Positions 34,315-43,546 of a stretch of 64,000 nucleotides of DNA are shown in pieces. The translations under genes and the position numbers were made by a program. The stretch comes from JAGVGT01 sp963807225 (GTDB taxonomy: Bacteria > Desulfobacterota > Desulfobulbia > Desulfobulbales > JAGXFP01): positions 372,001 through 436,000 of the forward strand of contig CAWEAD010000008.1 of NCBI GenBank assembly GCA_963807225.1. The letters are read 5' to 3'. The notes below the pieces were generated by a model. The model did no database searches. It was given only the letters and a program-made list of their open reading frames with translations, and was not told the DNA's origin. Position 1 is the first letter of the stretch. Each line of letters begins with the position of its first letter.

Positions 34315-37300
34315 TCTTCCCGATAGAGCCCCGGCTCGCGTTGTTTGTCGGCGTGCCTGCCGGCCCACCGTTCCTTCATTCCTTCGATCAACTCCCACTG
34401 CACCGGTACCACGAAGATGGTCAGAAAGGTGGCGGTGCATAAGCCGGTGACGAAGGTCATGGCCATACTGCCCCAAACCAGGGAGTATTCCGGAAAGCCG
34501 ATCGCCATGGGCAAAAGCCCGAGGGTGGTGGTCAAAGTGGTCAGCAATATGGGACGCAAGCGGATATGGGTGGCCTCGATGGCGGCACGCCTCCGGCTCA
34601 TCCCCTTCCGGTAAAGCTTGTTGATGAATTCGATCAGCACCAGCGAGTCGTTGACCACCACCCCGGTCACCCCGACCACGGCGATGAAGCTGTTGACCGT
34701 GAAGGTGGTGCGGGATAGCATCGTGCCGAAGATGATGCCGATCAGCGAAAAGATCACCGCCGATAAGATAGCCAGTGGGTGCAGGTAGGATTGAAACTGG
34801 GTGGCCAGGATCAGATAGATCGCCAGCAGGGCGATCAGGAAGGCGTAGGTCAGCGAGGTGAAGGAATTGCGGGTCGATTCGAACTCGCCGGAGAAGTTGA
34901 TGGTTGCTCCGGGGTAGTCCTCCCGAATCTCCTGATAATGGCGGTTTACTCGCTCGACTACCGCCGTGGACGAGAGATTCGATCCGGTCCGGAGGTTGGC
35001 GGTCAGGGTCACGGCCCGCTGGCCTTGGAAGCGGTTCAAATAGCCTGGTTCAAGATAGTTCTCCACCCGGCAGATGTCGCCGAGACGCACTGGGCCGCTG
35101 GCATGTTCAAGCAGGACCAGGCCCAGGGTATCCTCCATTTTTTCCAGGTGGTCAGGGCTGATCATCAGCTTGATATCGACATCCTCGTCGGGCAGGCGGT
35201 ATTGTCCGACCAACCGACCGTTGATCACCGAGGCGGCCAGGACCGCGGCCCGTGCCACGGTAAGGCCGTACTCGGCGGCCTTTTCCGATTCCACCCGGTA
35301 GCGGAAGACCCGGCTGGCCTGGCCCTGGTTGCTCTGCAGGTCGAGTAGATTCGTATGCATTTCCGGGTCGCTACGTAAAAAGGCCAGTAGATCATCAGTC
35401 AGTTTCTGTACCGAAACCAGGTTGGCCCCCAGGACACGGATGTTGACATCCTTGCCCTCCGGCGGCCCGTCCTTTTCCGGTCGGACCCGCAGGGAGTAAC
35501 CCCGGGCGGCGGCGATTCCGGTCAGTTTCTCCCGAAGCCAGTCCAGGTGCGCCACCACATCATTGACCGGGTAATCGTGGAAATGCCGATCCTTGCGGGG
35601 TGGCAGGGTAACCGCCACATGACCCAGATGGTTGCCCCAGACCGGCTGGTAGTCGTCGTTGATGTAGTAGCCGGCGTAGGCCACCGCCGAGGATGCCATG
35701 CCGGTGCCGCTAGCTGTGATCTCCCGGGAAAGTTCCTTCAACACCAGATCGGTGTCGGCGATCGGGGCGCCGACCGGACCGCTGACCTCGACATAGTAGA
35801 GGGAGTAGTCGTCCGGGAAGAATTCGATCCGGATCAGGTTGGAGCGGCCGGCCAGCGAGAGCAGGGCGATGGTCATGGCGACGATGAAGGCCCCGGCCAG
35901 GAGAAACAGAGTGGTGAAACGGTAGTTCAGGGCCAGCCGCAGCAGCCGGTCGAAAAAGCGGCGGCTGTAACGCATGACCAGATTCTCTCGGCCCGGGTTG
36001 AAAGTTTCCTCGGGATCGGCCGGGGTGTCGCCCTTGTATTCCGGGCCGAAATCCAGATAGTGGATGGGTAGCATGAACAGACATTCACCCAGCGAGGCCA
36101 GCAGGGCGAAGGAGACCGCCTTGGGAATGATGGCGAAGAACTGGCCGATGGAGCCGGTCATGATCAGCATCGGCAAAAAGGCGGCGCAGGTGGTCAGGGT
36201 GGCCGAGGTCACCGGCAGAAATACCTCAGCGGTGCCGTCGACGATGGCGGTCTGCAGGGGTTTGCCCATCTGTGAGTGGCGGTAGATGTTCTCCACCACC
36301 ACGATGGCGTCGTCGACAATTATGCCGCTGACCAGGACGAAGGCAAAGAGCGAGATCTCGTTCACCGAGTTGCCGGTGAAGTAAAGCAGGATCATGGTCA
36401 CCAGGAACGAGAATGGGATGCCGATAGTGGTCAGGCAGGCATTGCGGAAGCCCATGAAATACCAGATCAGCAGGCTGACCAGGAAGACGCCAAGTAAGAG
36501 ATTGGAACCCAGAACCACCATGGAGTCGCGGATCTTGACCGTCGAATCCTGGGTCATCAGCAGGTTGACGTTCTCGCGGGAGAAGCTCTTCCGGTAACTG
36601 TCGAGAATTTCCCGGGTATCGCGGATGATCGAGATGGCGTTGGCTTCTGGGGTTTTGATGACTTGTAGGGTCACGCAGTCGTGGCCGTTAACCGAAGTAA
36701 GGACGAAGGGGTCCCGATGGGAGAGCTCGGCCTCGGCGGTGAGATCTCCCACCCGCAGGAAGGAGCCGTCCAGATCGCTCCGGATTATGGTATCCATTAC
36801 TTGCTGACGGTTACGGAAAAGCTCGTCGACCCTGATCACGAAGTCGCCGGCACTGCTGGTGAAGTCACCGGCCGGCACCGAAATGTTGGCGGACTTCAGA
36901 GCTGATGCCACCTGGTCGAAGGTGACTCCGGCCCGGTGTAAGCGTTGCGGGTCGAGTCGGATATGGAATTCGCGGGGATATTCGCCCTGTAGGCGCACTT
37001 CCTTGACCCCGGCCACTTGGCGCAGCGTCGATTTGAGCTCTTCGGACATCAGGGTTAGGGCCCGGTTGTCCCGGTCGCCGTAAAGGTTGACGCTGAAGGT
37101 CGGTTGCCAGAAATTTACATCAATGTAAGTGAAAACCGGCGGTTCCGCTTCCGGCGGCAACTCCTCGATGATGCCTTGGACCTTGATCCGCATCTCGTCG
37201 AAGCTTTTCCGGTAATCGGTATCGTCCAGGAATTTGACCAGGATCGAGGAGCGCTCCCGATAGGAGGTGGCGCGGATATATTCAAGATTTTCCAGGTCTT

Positions 37301-37517
37301 CGATGGAGTCCTCGATCTTCTGGGTGACCAGGGCTTCCACGTCCCGCGGCGAGGCGCCGGGCAGATAGGTGCTGATGTAGGCCTTGCCGAAGTCAATATT
37401 GGGGTAGCGTTCCACCGGGGCCTTGAAAAGGGTGAAGGCGCCGGTGGCCATCAGGATGACGAAGAGCAGGTTAAGCAGGACCTTCTGAGTGAGGGTGAAA
37501 CGGACCAGATTCTTCAT
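34311..37517 (-). CDS. RND-superfamily efflux transporter
   Basis: A 1068-residue inner-membrane pump of the AcrB/HAE fold: helix 1 (about 10-30), a large periplasmic porter domain, helices 2-6, a second periplasmic domain and helices 8-12. The proton-relay Asp pair is D402-D403 in IIVDDAIVVVEN, and ERYPNIDFGKAYI resembles the AcrB N-terminal region. It uses the proton gradient to export a substrate I cannot name. The adaptor gene lies 9 bp upstream on the same strand; no outer-membrane TolC-type gene is next to them. Confidence 0.93.
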   Translation of the reverse strand: MKNLVRFTLTQKVLLNLLFVILMATGAFTLFKAPVERYPNIDFGKAYISTYLPGASPRDVEALVTQKIEDSIEDLENLEYIRATSYRERSSILVKFLDDTDYRKSFDEMRIKVQGIIEELPPEAEPPVFTYIDVNFWQPTFSVNLYGDRDNRALTLMSEELKSTLRQVAGVKEVRLQGEYPREFHIRLDPQRLHRAGVTFDQVASALKSANISVPAGDFTSSAGDFVIRVDELFRNRQQVMDTIIRSDLDGSFLRVGDLTAEAELSHRDPFVLTSVNGHDCVTLQVIKTPEANAISIIRDTREILDSYRKSFSRENVNLLMTQDSTVKIRDSMVVLGSNLLLGVFLVSLLIWYFMGFRNACLTTIGIPFSFLVTMILLYFTGNSVNEISLFAFVLVSGIIVDDAIVVVENIYRHSQMGKPLQTAIVDGTAEVFLPVTSATLTTCAAFLPMLIMTGSIGQFFAIIPKAVSFALLASLGECLFMLPIHYLDFGPEYKGDTPADPEETFNPGRENLVMRYSRRFFDRLLRLALNYRFTTLFLLAGAFIVAMTIALLSLAGRSNLIRIEFFPDDYSLYYVEVSGPVGAPIADTDLVLKELSREITASGTGMASSAVAYAGYYINDDYQPVWGNHLGHVAVTLPPRKDRHFHDYPVNDVVAHLDWLREKLTGIAAARGYSLRVRPEKDGPPEGKDVNIRVLGANLVSVQKLTDDLLAFLRSDPEMHTNLLDLQSNQGQASRVFRYRVESEKAAEYGLTVARAAVLAASVINGRLVGQYRLPDEDVDIKLMISPDHLEKMEDTLGLVLLEHASGPVRLGDICRVENYLEPGYLNRFQGQRAVTLTANLRTGSNLSSTAVVERVNRHYQEIREDYPGATINFSGEFESTRNSFTSLTYAFLIALLAIYLILATQFQSYLHPLAILSAVIFSLIGIIFGTMLSRTTFTVNSFIAVVGVTGVVVNDSLVLIEFINKLYRKGMSRRRAAIEATHIRLRPILLTTLTTTLGLLPMAIGFPEYSLVWGSMAMTFVTGLCTATFLTIFVVPVQWELIEGMKERWAGRHADKQREPGLYREE

Positions 37518-37526
37518 GGCGCCCGA

Positions 37527-38579
37527 TCAGTTGCCGGGGGTGGCCGGCGGGGCGGAGAGGAAGCGATCACCGGGCCTGATGTTTTTCGACGAAATCCGTA
37601 TGGTCTCGGGTTTATTGCCGGACCCCAGGACGATGACCATGACCTTGTCGCCGGCCGGGGTGGTGAGCCAGGAACTATCATAACGATTCCGGACCGCCGA
37701 GGCCGGAACCAGCAGCGCTCCGGAGGGGTCTGGCAATTCCAGATCCAGTTCGGCCCGGAGGCCGCCGCGTCGGGCCGGGAGTTTGCCGCCGATTTCCAGA
37801 TCGAGGTTGATCTTGCGGGTAACCTGATCGAACTCCGGCGAGACCCGGGCCAGGGTGGCCGGCACGCTGAGCTGCCATTCAGGCAGCCGGAGCTTGATTT
37901 TACTGCTGCTGCCCGACAGTTGTTGGTATTCCTCCTGACTTAAGGCAAAGGGTACCAGCAGGCTGCGGTAATCGCCTATTTCCCCTAGTGGGGTGCCGAC
38001 GCTTACCCATTCTTCCGGCTCAACCAGGCGACTGATGACCCGCCAGCCCGGCGGCGCGGTTACCGTGTGGCGGCTGAGAATTTCCGCCGCCTTCTTTTCT
38101 TCGGTCAGCAGTTCTGCCAACCCGAGGCGGGCCTGGCTCAGATCCTCCTTGAGGGCGTCGAGCCGGGATTCAGCGGTGGAGTTCTGATCGAACAGAGTCT
38201 GGTAGCGGCCCACCTCCTTTTCCAGGTAGGCGATCTTGCTCTTCAACTTGTCCTGATTGACCCGGATGGAGGTCAGCTCCAGTTCGGTCAGGACCGGATC
38301 GATGCGGGCGAAGATTCCGTCGGCGCCAATGGTATCACCCACTTCACCCCGGACTTCCAGTAAGGTACCGGTGACTTGGGCGATCAACTTGATCCGGGCC
38401 CGGGCCCGGGTGAAGCCGACCAGGGTAATGGTGTTGGTGGCGGGCTCGGCCCGGAAGGTGATCGGCTCTGCCGCCCTGGCTTGGGATATTGCCGGAGCCG
38501 ACTGAAGCAGGCAGACGAACAGGGCCATGAAGAGAATGACCAGCCTTTGGCCTTGCGGAATGGAGAGGTATTTGGTCAA
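37527..38579 (-). CDS. RND periplasmic adaptor (membrane fusion) protein
   Basis: A 350-residue HlyD/AcrA-type adaptor with a signal peptide (VILFMALFVCLLQSAPAIS), a barrel-sandwich segment (TGTLLEVRGEVGDTIGADGI), a coiled-coil hairpin (about 95-170, with LKSKIAYLEKEVGRYQTLFD) and a second half-motif (TAPPGWRVISRLVEPEEWVS). It should bridge the RND pump and an outer-membrane channel. No lipobox is seen, so it is probably soluble in the periplasm or held by the pump. Its stop is 9 bp before the pump gene. Confidence 0.92.
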   Translation of the reverse strand: MTKYLSIPQGQRLVILFMALFVCLLQSAPAISQARAAEPITFRAEPATNTITLVGFTRARARIKLIAQVTGTLLEVRGEVGDTIGADGIFARIDPVLTELELTSIRVNQDKLKSKIAYLEKEVGRYQTLFDQNSTAESRLDALKEDLSQARLGLAELLTEEKKAAEILSRHTVTAPPGWRVISRLVEPEEWVSVGTPLGEIGDYRSLLVPFALSQEEYQQLSGSSSKIKLRLPEWQLSVPATLARVSPEFDQVTRKINLDLEIGGKLPARRGGLRAELDLELPDPSGALLVPASAVRNRYDSSWLTTPAGDKVMVIVLGSGNKPETIRISSKNIRPGDRFLSAPPATPGN

Positions 38580-38655
38580 AATAGCGGCTCGTCTGCTAAG
38601 TGTAAATTTAATTTTCTGATAATAACCGACTTTCCGCCATTAATGCCAGCAACGT

Positions 38656-38717
38656 GAAGCAATCTGTTCTTCCTTTTGTTCAAAATGATGGATTGCTTCG
38701 CTGTACTCGCAATGACG
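38656..38717 (+). repeat. Palindromic dispersed repeat unit
   Basis: GAAGCAATC (38,656-38,664) and GATTGCTTC (38,691-38,699) form an inverted repeat followed by GCTGTACTCGCAATGACG. This resembles the GAAGCAATC...CGCAATGACG dispersed element I recall from many bacterial genomes. It lies between the adaptor gene and the YkgJ-type gene. Confidence 0.5.
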
Positions 38718-38734
38718 ACAAAAGGGGTAATTTT

Positions 38735-39371
38735 TTGTCAATCAACGCTATTTATAAGATTTTTGCCGAGGAAGTGGCAAGCATTGATTTTGCCTGCGGG
38801 CCCGGTTGTGCCACCTGTTGCACCAGAAGCGTAACCCTGACCACCGGGGAAGGGCGGCTGATCCTTGACTATCTGCGGGAGCAAAGACGGAAATGCCCGC
38901 CGTTGCCGTTACGATGAGCAACCGCTGCGGCCGGGATTGACCACCAACGGTCTGGCCGCCCTCTATCTTGCCGGAAGGGCTCCGGAAGAAGGGAATGAAT
39001 CTCCCTGGTTGTTCGAGCCTTGCTTCTTTCTGCGCGATGGGCTCTGCATCATCTATGAGGTCCGTCCCTTCGCCTGCCGTAGCTTCGGTTCCAAAGTGCA
39101 TTGCGGGAAAACCGGCGAGGCCCTGGCGCCGGATTGGTTCGTAACCCTGACCATAGTGATCAATCAGATCTTGGAAGAAATGGACCAGGGCGGCTCCTGG
39201 GGCAATCTGGCCGATGTCCTGGCCATTTTGTCGGGGCAGGCAACCGGTGACTACCACGCCTCCGGTCGCTTGCTTGCCAACCAACCGGCTCCGGGCTTCC
39301 TGGTGGTGCCGGAAGAACGGGAGCGGGTAGCGCTGGTGCTTAAGAAGTTAGGTTGGGCGGGTCGGATTTAA
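38735..39371 (+). pseudogene. YkgJ-type Cys-cluster protein gene with a frameshift
   Basis: A family-typical protein encoded in two frames. The first, from TTG 38,735 (AAAGGGG upstream), contains the metal-binding cluster FACGPGCATCCTRSV and ends at TGA in 38,910-38,920. The second covers RPGLTTNGLAALYLAG, then PCFFLRDGLCIIYEVRPFAC and RSFGSKVHCG to TAA 39,369-39,371. Together they make one YkgJ-like (CxxxCxxCC) zinc/iron-binding protein. A single one-base indel between about 38,870 and 38,925 explains it. It is either a recent mutation, a sequencing error or, least likely, programmed frameshifting. Confidence 0.6.
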
Positions 39372-39484
39372 CCTGATTGTACCGAAAAAACGTCTCGGTA
39401 AAACCGGTAAGCCCCGCTGCGGCGATTTTAAAGTTGAGTCCAGATTATAACTTCATGGCTTCTGAGCGATAAGCCATGCCAAGG

Positions 39485-40078
39485 TTACTTCTTGACGATC
39501 TCCAGATCGGCTTCGGCATCGACCATGTTGCCGATCAGCAGGCCGCCGTTATCCAGGGCTTTGTTGTAGTTCATATCGTAGTCCTGACGATTCAGCCGGT
39601 TTCCAATTCTTAATCCTCTCCGCATATTGCCCCAGGGGTCCTTGATTTCCGGGGTAGGGCCATAGGCGGTCACCGTGACATCGCGGGTGACGCCATGGAT
39701 GGTCAGGTCGCCGATGAGCATGACGATGCCGTTGCCGATGTTATCTACTCCTTTGGAAACGAAGGTGATGGTAGGATACTTGGCCACCTCGAAAAAATTG
39801 GGGCTTTTCAGGTCTTCATCCCGCTTGGCTACGCCGGTATCGATGCTGTTGACGTCGACAGTCAGCTTCAGGCCGGTCAGATATCCGGTCTTGTCGTCGA
39901 TGGTGACGCTGCCGCTGACGGTGTTGAAGCTGCCGCGTACCTTGGATACGGTCAGGTGCTGGATCGAGAAGTAGGCGTTGGAATGATCGTCGTCGATCTG
40001 CCATTCGCCCCCCAGAGCCGGCGAGGTGGGCAGGAACCAGAAAGCCAGCAGCAGAACTACGCTAAGATATCTCTTCAT
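39485..40078 (-). CDS. Periplasmic YceI-family protein
   Basis: A 197-residue exported lipocalin-like protein. The signal peptide (VVLLLAFWFLPTSPALG) precedes WQIDDDHSNAYFSIQHLTVS, the YceI signature, and a barrel ending in LRIGNRLNRQDYDMNYN. Relatives bind polyisoprenoids or similar amphiphiles in the periplasm. It follows the msrAB gene with a 1-bp gap on the same strand, suggesting co-transcription in an oxidative-stress context. Confidence 0.92.
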   Translation of the reverse strand: MKRYLSVVLLLAFWFLPTSPALGGEWQIDDDHSNAYFSIQHLTVSKVRGSFNTVSGSVTIDDKTGYLTGLKLTVDVNSIDTGVAKRDEDLKSPNFFEVAKYPTITFVSKGVDNIGNGIVMLIGDLTIHGVTRDVTVTAYGPTPEIKDPWGNMRRGLRIGNRLNRQDYDMNYNKALDNGGLLIGNMVDAEADLEIVKK

Positions 40079-40079
40079 T

Positions 40080-41147
40080 TTATTCTCCTTCTAATCTTTG
40101 CTTGCGGTAGAACAATCCCTTGAATTGTCCATAGCCTTCTTTTTCCAGGTCGTCGGCCGGGACGAAACGCAGTGCCGCCGAATTCAGGCAGTAGCGTAAG
40201 CCGGTCGGCGGCGGGCCATCTTTGAAGACATGTCCCAGATGTGAATTACCCAGGCGGCTTCTGACCTCGGTGCGCACCGAGAAGAAGCTGCGGTCTTCTC
40301 GCTCGACGATGTTTTCCGGGACCAGGGGGCGGCTGAAACTGGGCCAGCCGGTTCCGGAGTCAAATTTATCCAGCGAACTGAACAGCGGTTCGCCGGAGAC
40401 AATATCAACATAGATGCCGGGTTCCTTGTTGTCCCAGTATGCGTTTTTGAAAGCCGGTTCGGTGCCGTTTTCCCTGGTGACATGATACTGCATATCGGTC
40501 AGAGTATACTTCAGATCATCGCCCTTGGGCACCTGCAACTTTTCACGATTACCCCAGACCTTTTCCAGAAAACGGTCGCGTCCGGAGTTAGCCCGGTAGA
40601 ATTGGTAGCGCAGCGGATTTTTCTTGTAGTAGTCCTGATGATAGTCTTCGGCCGGATAGAAAGTCGAGGCCGGCAGAATGGCGGTGACGATGGGCTTGTC
40701 GAAGATGCTGCTTTTTTCCAGCGTCGTTCGCGACTCTTCCGCCGCCTTTCTCTGTTTATCGTTATGATAGAAAATCGCGGAAGTATATGCATGGCCCCGA
40801 TCGACGAATTGGCCTCCGCCGTCGGTGGGATCGATCTGGCGCCAGTAAACCTCCAGAAGTTGACGATAGGAGATGACTGCCGGATCGAAATCGATCTCCA
40901 CTGCCTCTATATGTCCGCCGGCGGCATAATTCTCATAGGTGGGATTGGCCGTGATGCCGCCGATATAACCAGCAACGACGTTGCGCACCCCGGACAGTTC
41001 CTCGAAAGGTTTTTCCATGCACCAGAAACAGCCCCCGGCGAAAGTCGCCTTTTTCAGGGTAATCTCGGCATTCACCGGTTCGGCAAGAGCGACCAGGATC
41101 GCCAAGGTGGAAAACAGGAAGGGTAGCAGCAAGATTAAATTTCTCAT
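40080..41147 (-). CDS. msrAB: Exported MsrA-MsrB methionine sulfoxide reductase fusion
   Basis: A 355-residue exported bifunctional enzyme. A signal peptide (LILLLPFLFSTLAILVALA) precedes the MsrA domain (about 30-195) with catalytic Cys in AGGCFWCMEKPF and an MsrB domain (about 210-345) with SGTGWPSFSRPLV and the catalytic Cys in GLRYCLNSAALRF. It repairs S- and R-methionine sulfoxide in envelope proteins. The MsrB half reads YVDIVSGEPLFSS where the zinc-binding Cys pair usually lies, so it is a zinc-free type. It lies 1 bp upstream of the yceI-like gene. Confidence 0.94.
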   Translation of the reverse strand: MRNLILLLPFLFSTLAILVALAEPVNAEITLKKATFAGGCFWCMEKPFEELSGVRNVVAGYIGGITANPTYENYAAGGHIEAVEIDFDPAVISYRQLLEVYWRQIDPTDGGGQFVDRGHAYTSAIFYHNDKQRKAAEESRTTLEKSSIFDKPIVTAILPASTFYPAEDYHQDYYKKNPLRYQFYRANSGRDRFLEKVWGNREKLQVPKGDDLKYTLTDMQYHVTRENGTEPAFKNAYWDNKEPGIYVDIVSGEPLFSSLDKFDSGTGWPSFSRPLVPENIVEREDRSFFSVRTEVRSRLGNSHLGHVFKDGPPPTGLRYCLNSAALRFVPADDLEKEGYGQFKGLFYRKQRLEGE

Positions 41148-41314
41148 TTATTCACCTCTTGTCGGTCATTACCCACTAATATAATCATTACAGCAGGAAG
41201 GGGAGTTCCCAGCGTCATTGGCTGATTCGGCAAAGTCCTGGCTGCGGGAGGCCTTTCCGGGTATCTTAACAGTTTTGCCGTAACGGCCGGCAAGTCATAT
41301 TTTATGAGGTCATA

Positions 41315-42160
41315 TTGATGAAAAGCAAAGCACATATCCTCAAGCAGGAATACTTCCAGCTTGATCAACCCACGATCCTGCAGCATCTTTTCAACCCCCG
41401 TAAGGAAGAGCACAACTCGGTTCCGCCCGGTTGCGTCGACCTGGAGCTGGAGGTCGAAGACGGGATTGCAGTCGGCGCCAGGTTCCATCTGGCGGAGGAG
41501 CTGACCGGAGCCAATATCCTTTTTTTTCATGGTAATGGCGAAACGGTGGCGGACTATGATGAAGTCGGCGCCGGCTTTCGGGAATTGGGGATCAGTCTCC
41601 TGGTGGTCGATTATCGAGGCTATGGCTGGAGTAGCGGAACTCCCAGCGCCACCAGTCTGGTCCGTGACAGCTACCCGGTTTTCGACCGGGTCCGGGAGTT
41701 TTTGGCGGCGGCGGGCCGAACCGGTCATCTGGCGGTGATGGGGCGTTCTCTGGGCAGTGTCTGCGCCTTGGAGTTGGCGGCCTTCCGCTCAGCTGACTTC
41801 GCCGGTCTGATCATCGAAAGCGGTTTTTCACGGACCTTGCCGTTGCTGGAGCTAGTGGGGGTAGATTGTGAAGCTATGGGGCTTAGCGAAGAAAACGGTT
41901 TCGGTAATCTACTCAAAATCGGGACTTACCAGAAGCCGACCTTGATCATCCATGCCATGAACGATGAAATTATCCCGGTGAGTCAGGGCGCCGAACTGCA
42001 TGCCGAATGTCCTTCTCAGGTTCGTGAGTTGCAGATGGTGCCGGGCGCCGGCCATAACGATATCATCGCCCGGACCGGGAAGATGTACTATCAGGTGATC
42101 AAAAACTTCACCGCCAAGCTGGGCCGACCGCCCCGTCGCAAGAAACCCGGAGTTCGCTGA
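41315..42160 (+). CDS. Alpha/beta-hydrolase fold protein
   Basis: A 281-residue hydrolase. The oxyanion region NILFFHGNGETVADY, the nucleophile elbow VMGRSLGSVCAL (Ser in GRSLGS), an Asp in IHAMNDEIIPVS and a His in VPGAGHNDII make the catalytic set. No signal peptide. It resembles BEM46/ABHD13-like serine hydrolases; the substrate is unknown. Monocistronic, divergent from msrAB. Confidence 0.87.
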   Translation: MMKSKAHILKQEYFQLDQPTILQHLFNPRKEEHNSVPPGCVDLELEVEDGIAVGARFHLAEELTGANILFFHGNGETVADYDEVGAGFRELGISLLVVDYRGYGWSSGTPSATSLVRDSYPVFDRVREFLAAAGRTGHLAVMGRSLGSVCALELAAFRSADFAGLIIESGFSRTLPLLELVGVDCEAMGLSEENGFGNLLKIGTYQKPTLIIHAMNDEIIPVSQGAELHAECPSQVRELQMVPGAGHNDIIARTGKMYYQVIKNFTAKLGRPPRRKKPGVR

Positions 42161-42174
42161 TCTCCGGTTGGGAG

Positions 42175-42912
42175 TTAAGACCTGACGTTTGTGTTTTTAA
42201 GCAGATAATCGGGGCGGAGGTTGCCCAGGGCGTTGAAGATGGTGGCCTTGGTGGCTGGGTTCAGCGAGTAGATGGACTCTTCGAGCAGGGCTCTAGTCTG
42301 CATTCTTTTCGACTCTTCGGAGAGTGGGCAGGGGTTGGCCACCGGTTCGATTCCCAGGGTGGCACCGATCTCCCTGATCTCCTTCTTTTCCAGATAGGCC
42401 ATGGGCCTGATCAGCGCCAGTTTGCCGCCGAACAACTCCTGCTTGGGCACCATGGTGCTGAGATTGCCGGCCCAGAGCAGGTTTAGGAAGAAGGTTTCGA
42501 TGATGTCTTCCTGATGGTGGCCCATGGCGATCTTGTTGCAGCCGTGTTCCCGGGCCAGTTCGAAGAGCCGGTTACGGCGCTGTCGGGCGCAGTGGTAGCA
42601 GCCGCTCCTCCCATCCTCCGCCTCCAAGGCGCGCTTTCCAAAGTCGGTCTTTTCGATCAGATACGGTATTTCCAGGCGATCAAGCTGGGTGGCTACCAGC
42701 CCGGCCTCATCTTTCCCGAAACCCATGTCCAGGTGGACCGCCAGCAACTGGTAGCCGATCGGCGCCTTGCGGAGCCAGAACTTCAGAATCCAGACCAGAA
42801 CCAGGCTGTCGATGCCGCCGGAGACGGCGAGCATGACCCGATCGCCGTCGTCCAGCATTTCATAGTTATGCAGGGCCAGGCCGATCCGGTGATTTACCGA
42901 CTTCTTGAGCAT
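42175..42912 (-). CDS. ttcA: tRNA 2-thiocytidine biosynthesis protein TtcA-like
   Basis: A 245-residue PP-loop ATPase. The P-loop MLAVSGGIDSLVLVW, the Cys pair in CYHCARQRRNRLFELA and GHHQEDIIETFFLNLLW match TtcA, which thiolates cytidine 32 in tRNA using a [4Fe-4S] cluster. A further Cys in PVANPCPLSE may be the third cluster ligand. The start is fixed by the N-terminal fold; length is typical of the group without the C-terminal extension. Confidence 0.88.
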   Translation of the reverse strand: MLKKSVNHRIGLALHNYEMLDDGDRVMLAVSGGIDSLVLVWILKFWLRKAPIGYQLLAVHLDMGFGKDEAGLVATQLDRLEIPYLIEKTDFGKRALEAEDGRSGCYHCARQRRNRLFELAREHGCNKIAMGHHQEDIIETFFLNLLWAGNLSTMVPKQELFGGKLALIRPMAYLEKKEIREIGATLGIEPVANPCPLSEESKRMQTRALLEESIYSLNPATKATIFNALGNLRPDYLLKNTNVRS

Positions 42913-42957
42913 CTTGAAAAGGAGAGTAGTTATTGGGGCAGGGACGGCGTTTCCGAA

Positions 42958-43536
42958 CTACCTGGCGTCGGAGCTTAAGGCCGGGCAGTTTTCGAACTTG
43001 CTACGCAAACCCTCCCGGGTCAGTTCGGCCACGGTGATCCACTTGAAACCACGCTTGATGGCCTTGCCGATGGCCAGGATGTTTTCCATCACCGACTGCT
43101 GGGTTTCGTCAAACTGACCGAAGCAGAGCAATTTGCCGTCGCCGGTGGAGACCAGGCGGTACTCGAAGGCCACGGAAGCCGGTTCGCTGACTGAATATTC
43201 ATCTCCCAGTCTTTCCCGGAAACGTTTCAGGGTGATGAGCAGGGCGGCCTGGCAGTTCAGCTTCTCACCAGCCACCTGGATCAGTTGCTGGCGGTTGCCG
43301 GTGGCGTTCCCCAGTAGTGCTTCGAGTTGGTCTTCACTGAGCAGCACCACCTGTTGCCGATCAGCGAAATATTCCTGCAGCAGGGTGGTAAAAGCGGTCA
43401 AGTCTGTTTCAACTTCAAGGTTTTGGGCTTTAACCGGTAACACCATGATCCGTTCGTCTTCTCCTGCCCTGGCGTTGGCTGAGACGGTGCAGGTGGCCAG
43501 CAGAATAATCAGGATGGCAAGTAGGCTTCGGCGCAT
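42958..43536 (-). CDS. Exported protein of unknown function
   Basis: A 192-residue protein with a signal peptide (LLAILIILLATCTVSANARA). I do not recognise the family. The mature part has a mixed alpha/beta look: RIMVLPVKAQNLEVE, then DLTAFTTLLQEYFADRQQVV, and AALLITLKRFRERLGDEYSV, which resembles domains that build a periplasmic nucleotide- or peptide-binding fold, but this is only a resemblance. It lies just upstream of ttcA and downstream of hisB on the same strand, with 11 and 46 bp gaps, perhaps one transcript. Confidence 0.7.
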   Translation of the reverse strand: MRRSLLAILIILLATCTVSANARAGEDERIMVLPVKAQNLEVETDLTAFTTLLQEYFADRQQVVLLSEDQLEALLGNATGNRQQLIQVAGEKLNCQAALLITLKRFRERLGDEYSVSEPASVAFEYRLVSTGDGKLLCFGQFDETQQSVMENILAIGKAIKRGFKWITVAELTREGLRSKFENCPALSSDAR

Positions 43537-43546
43537 TTTGGCCCTC

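Noticed and set aside
38735..39371. UGA ending the first half of the YkgJ-type gene as selenocysteine
   Set aside because: The homologous sequence continues in a different frame, so this is a frameshift, not read-through.
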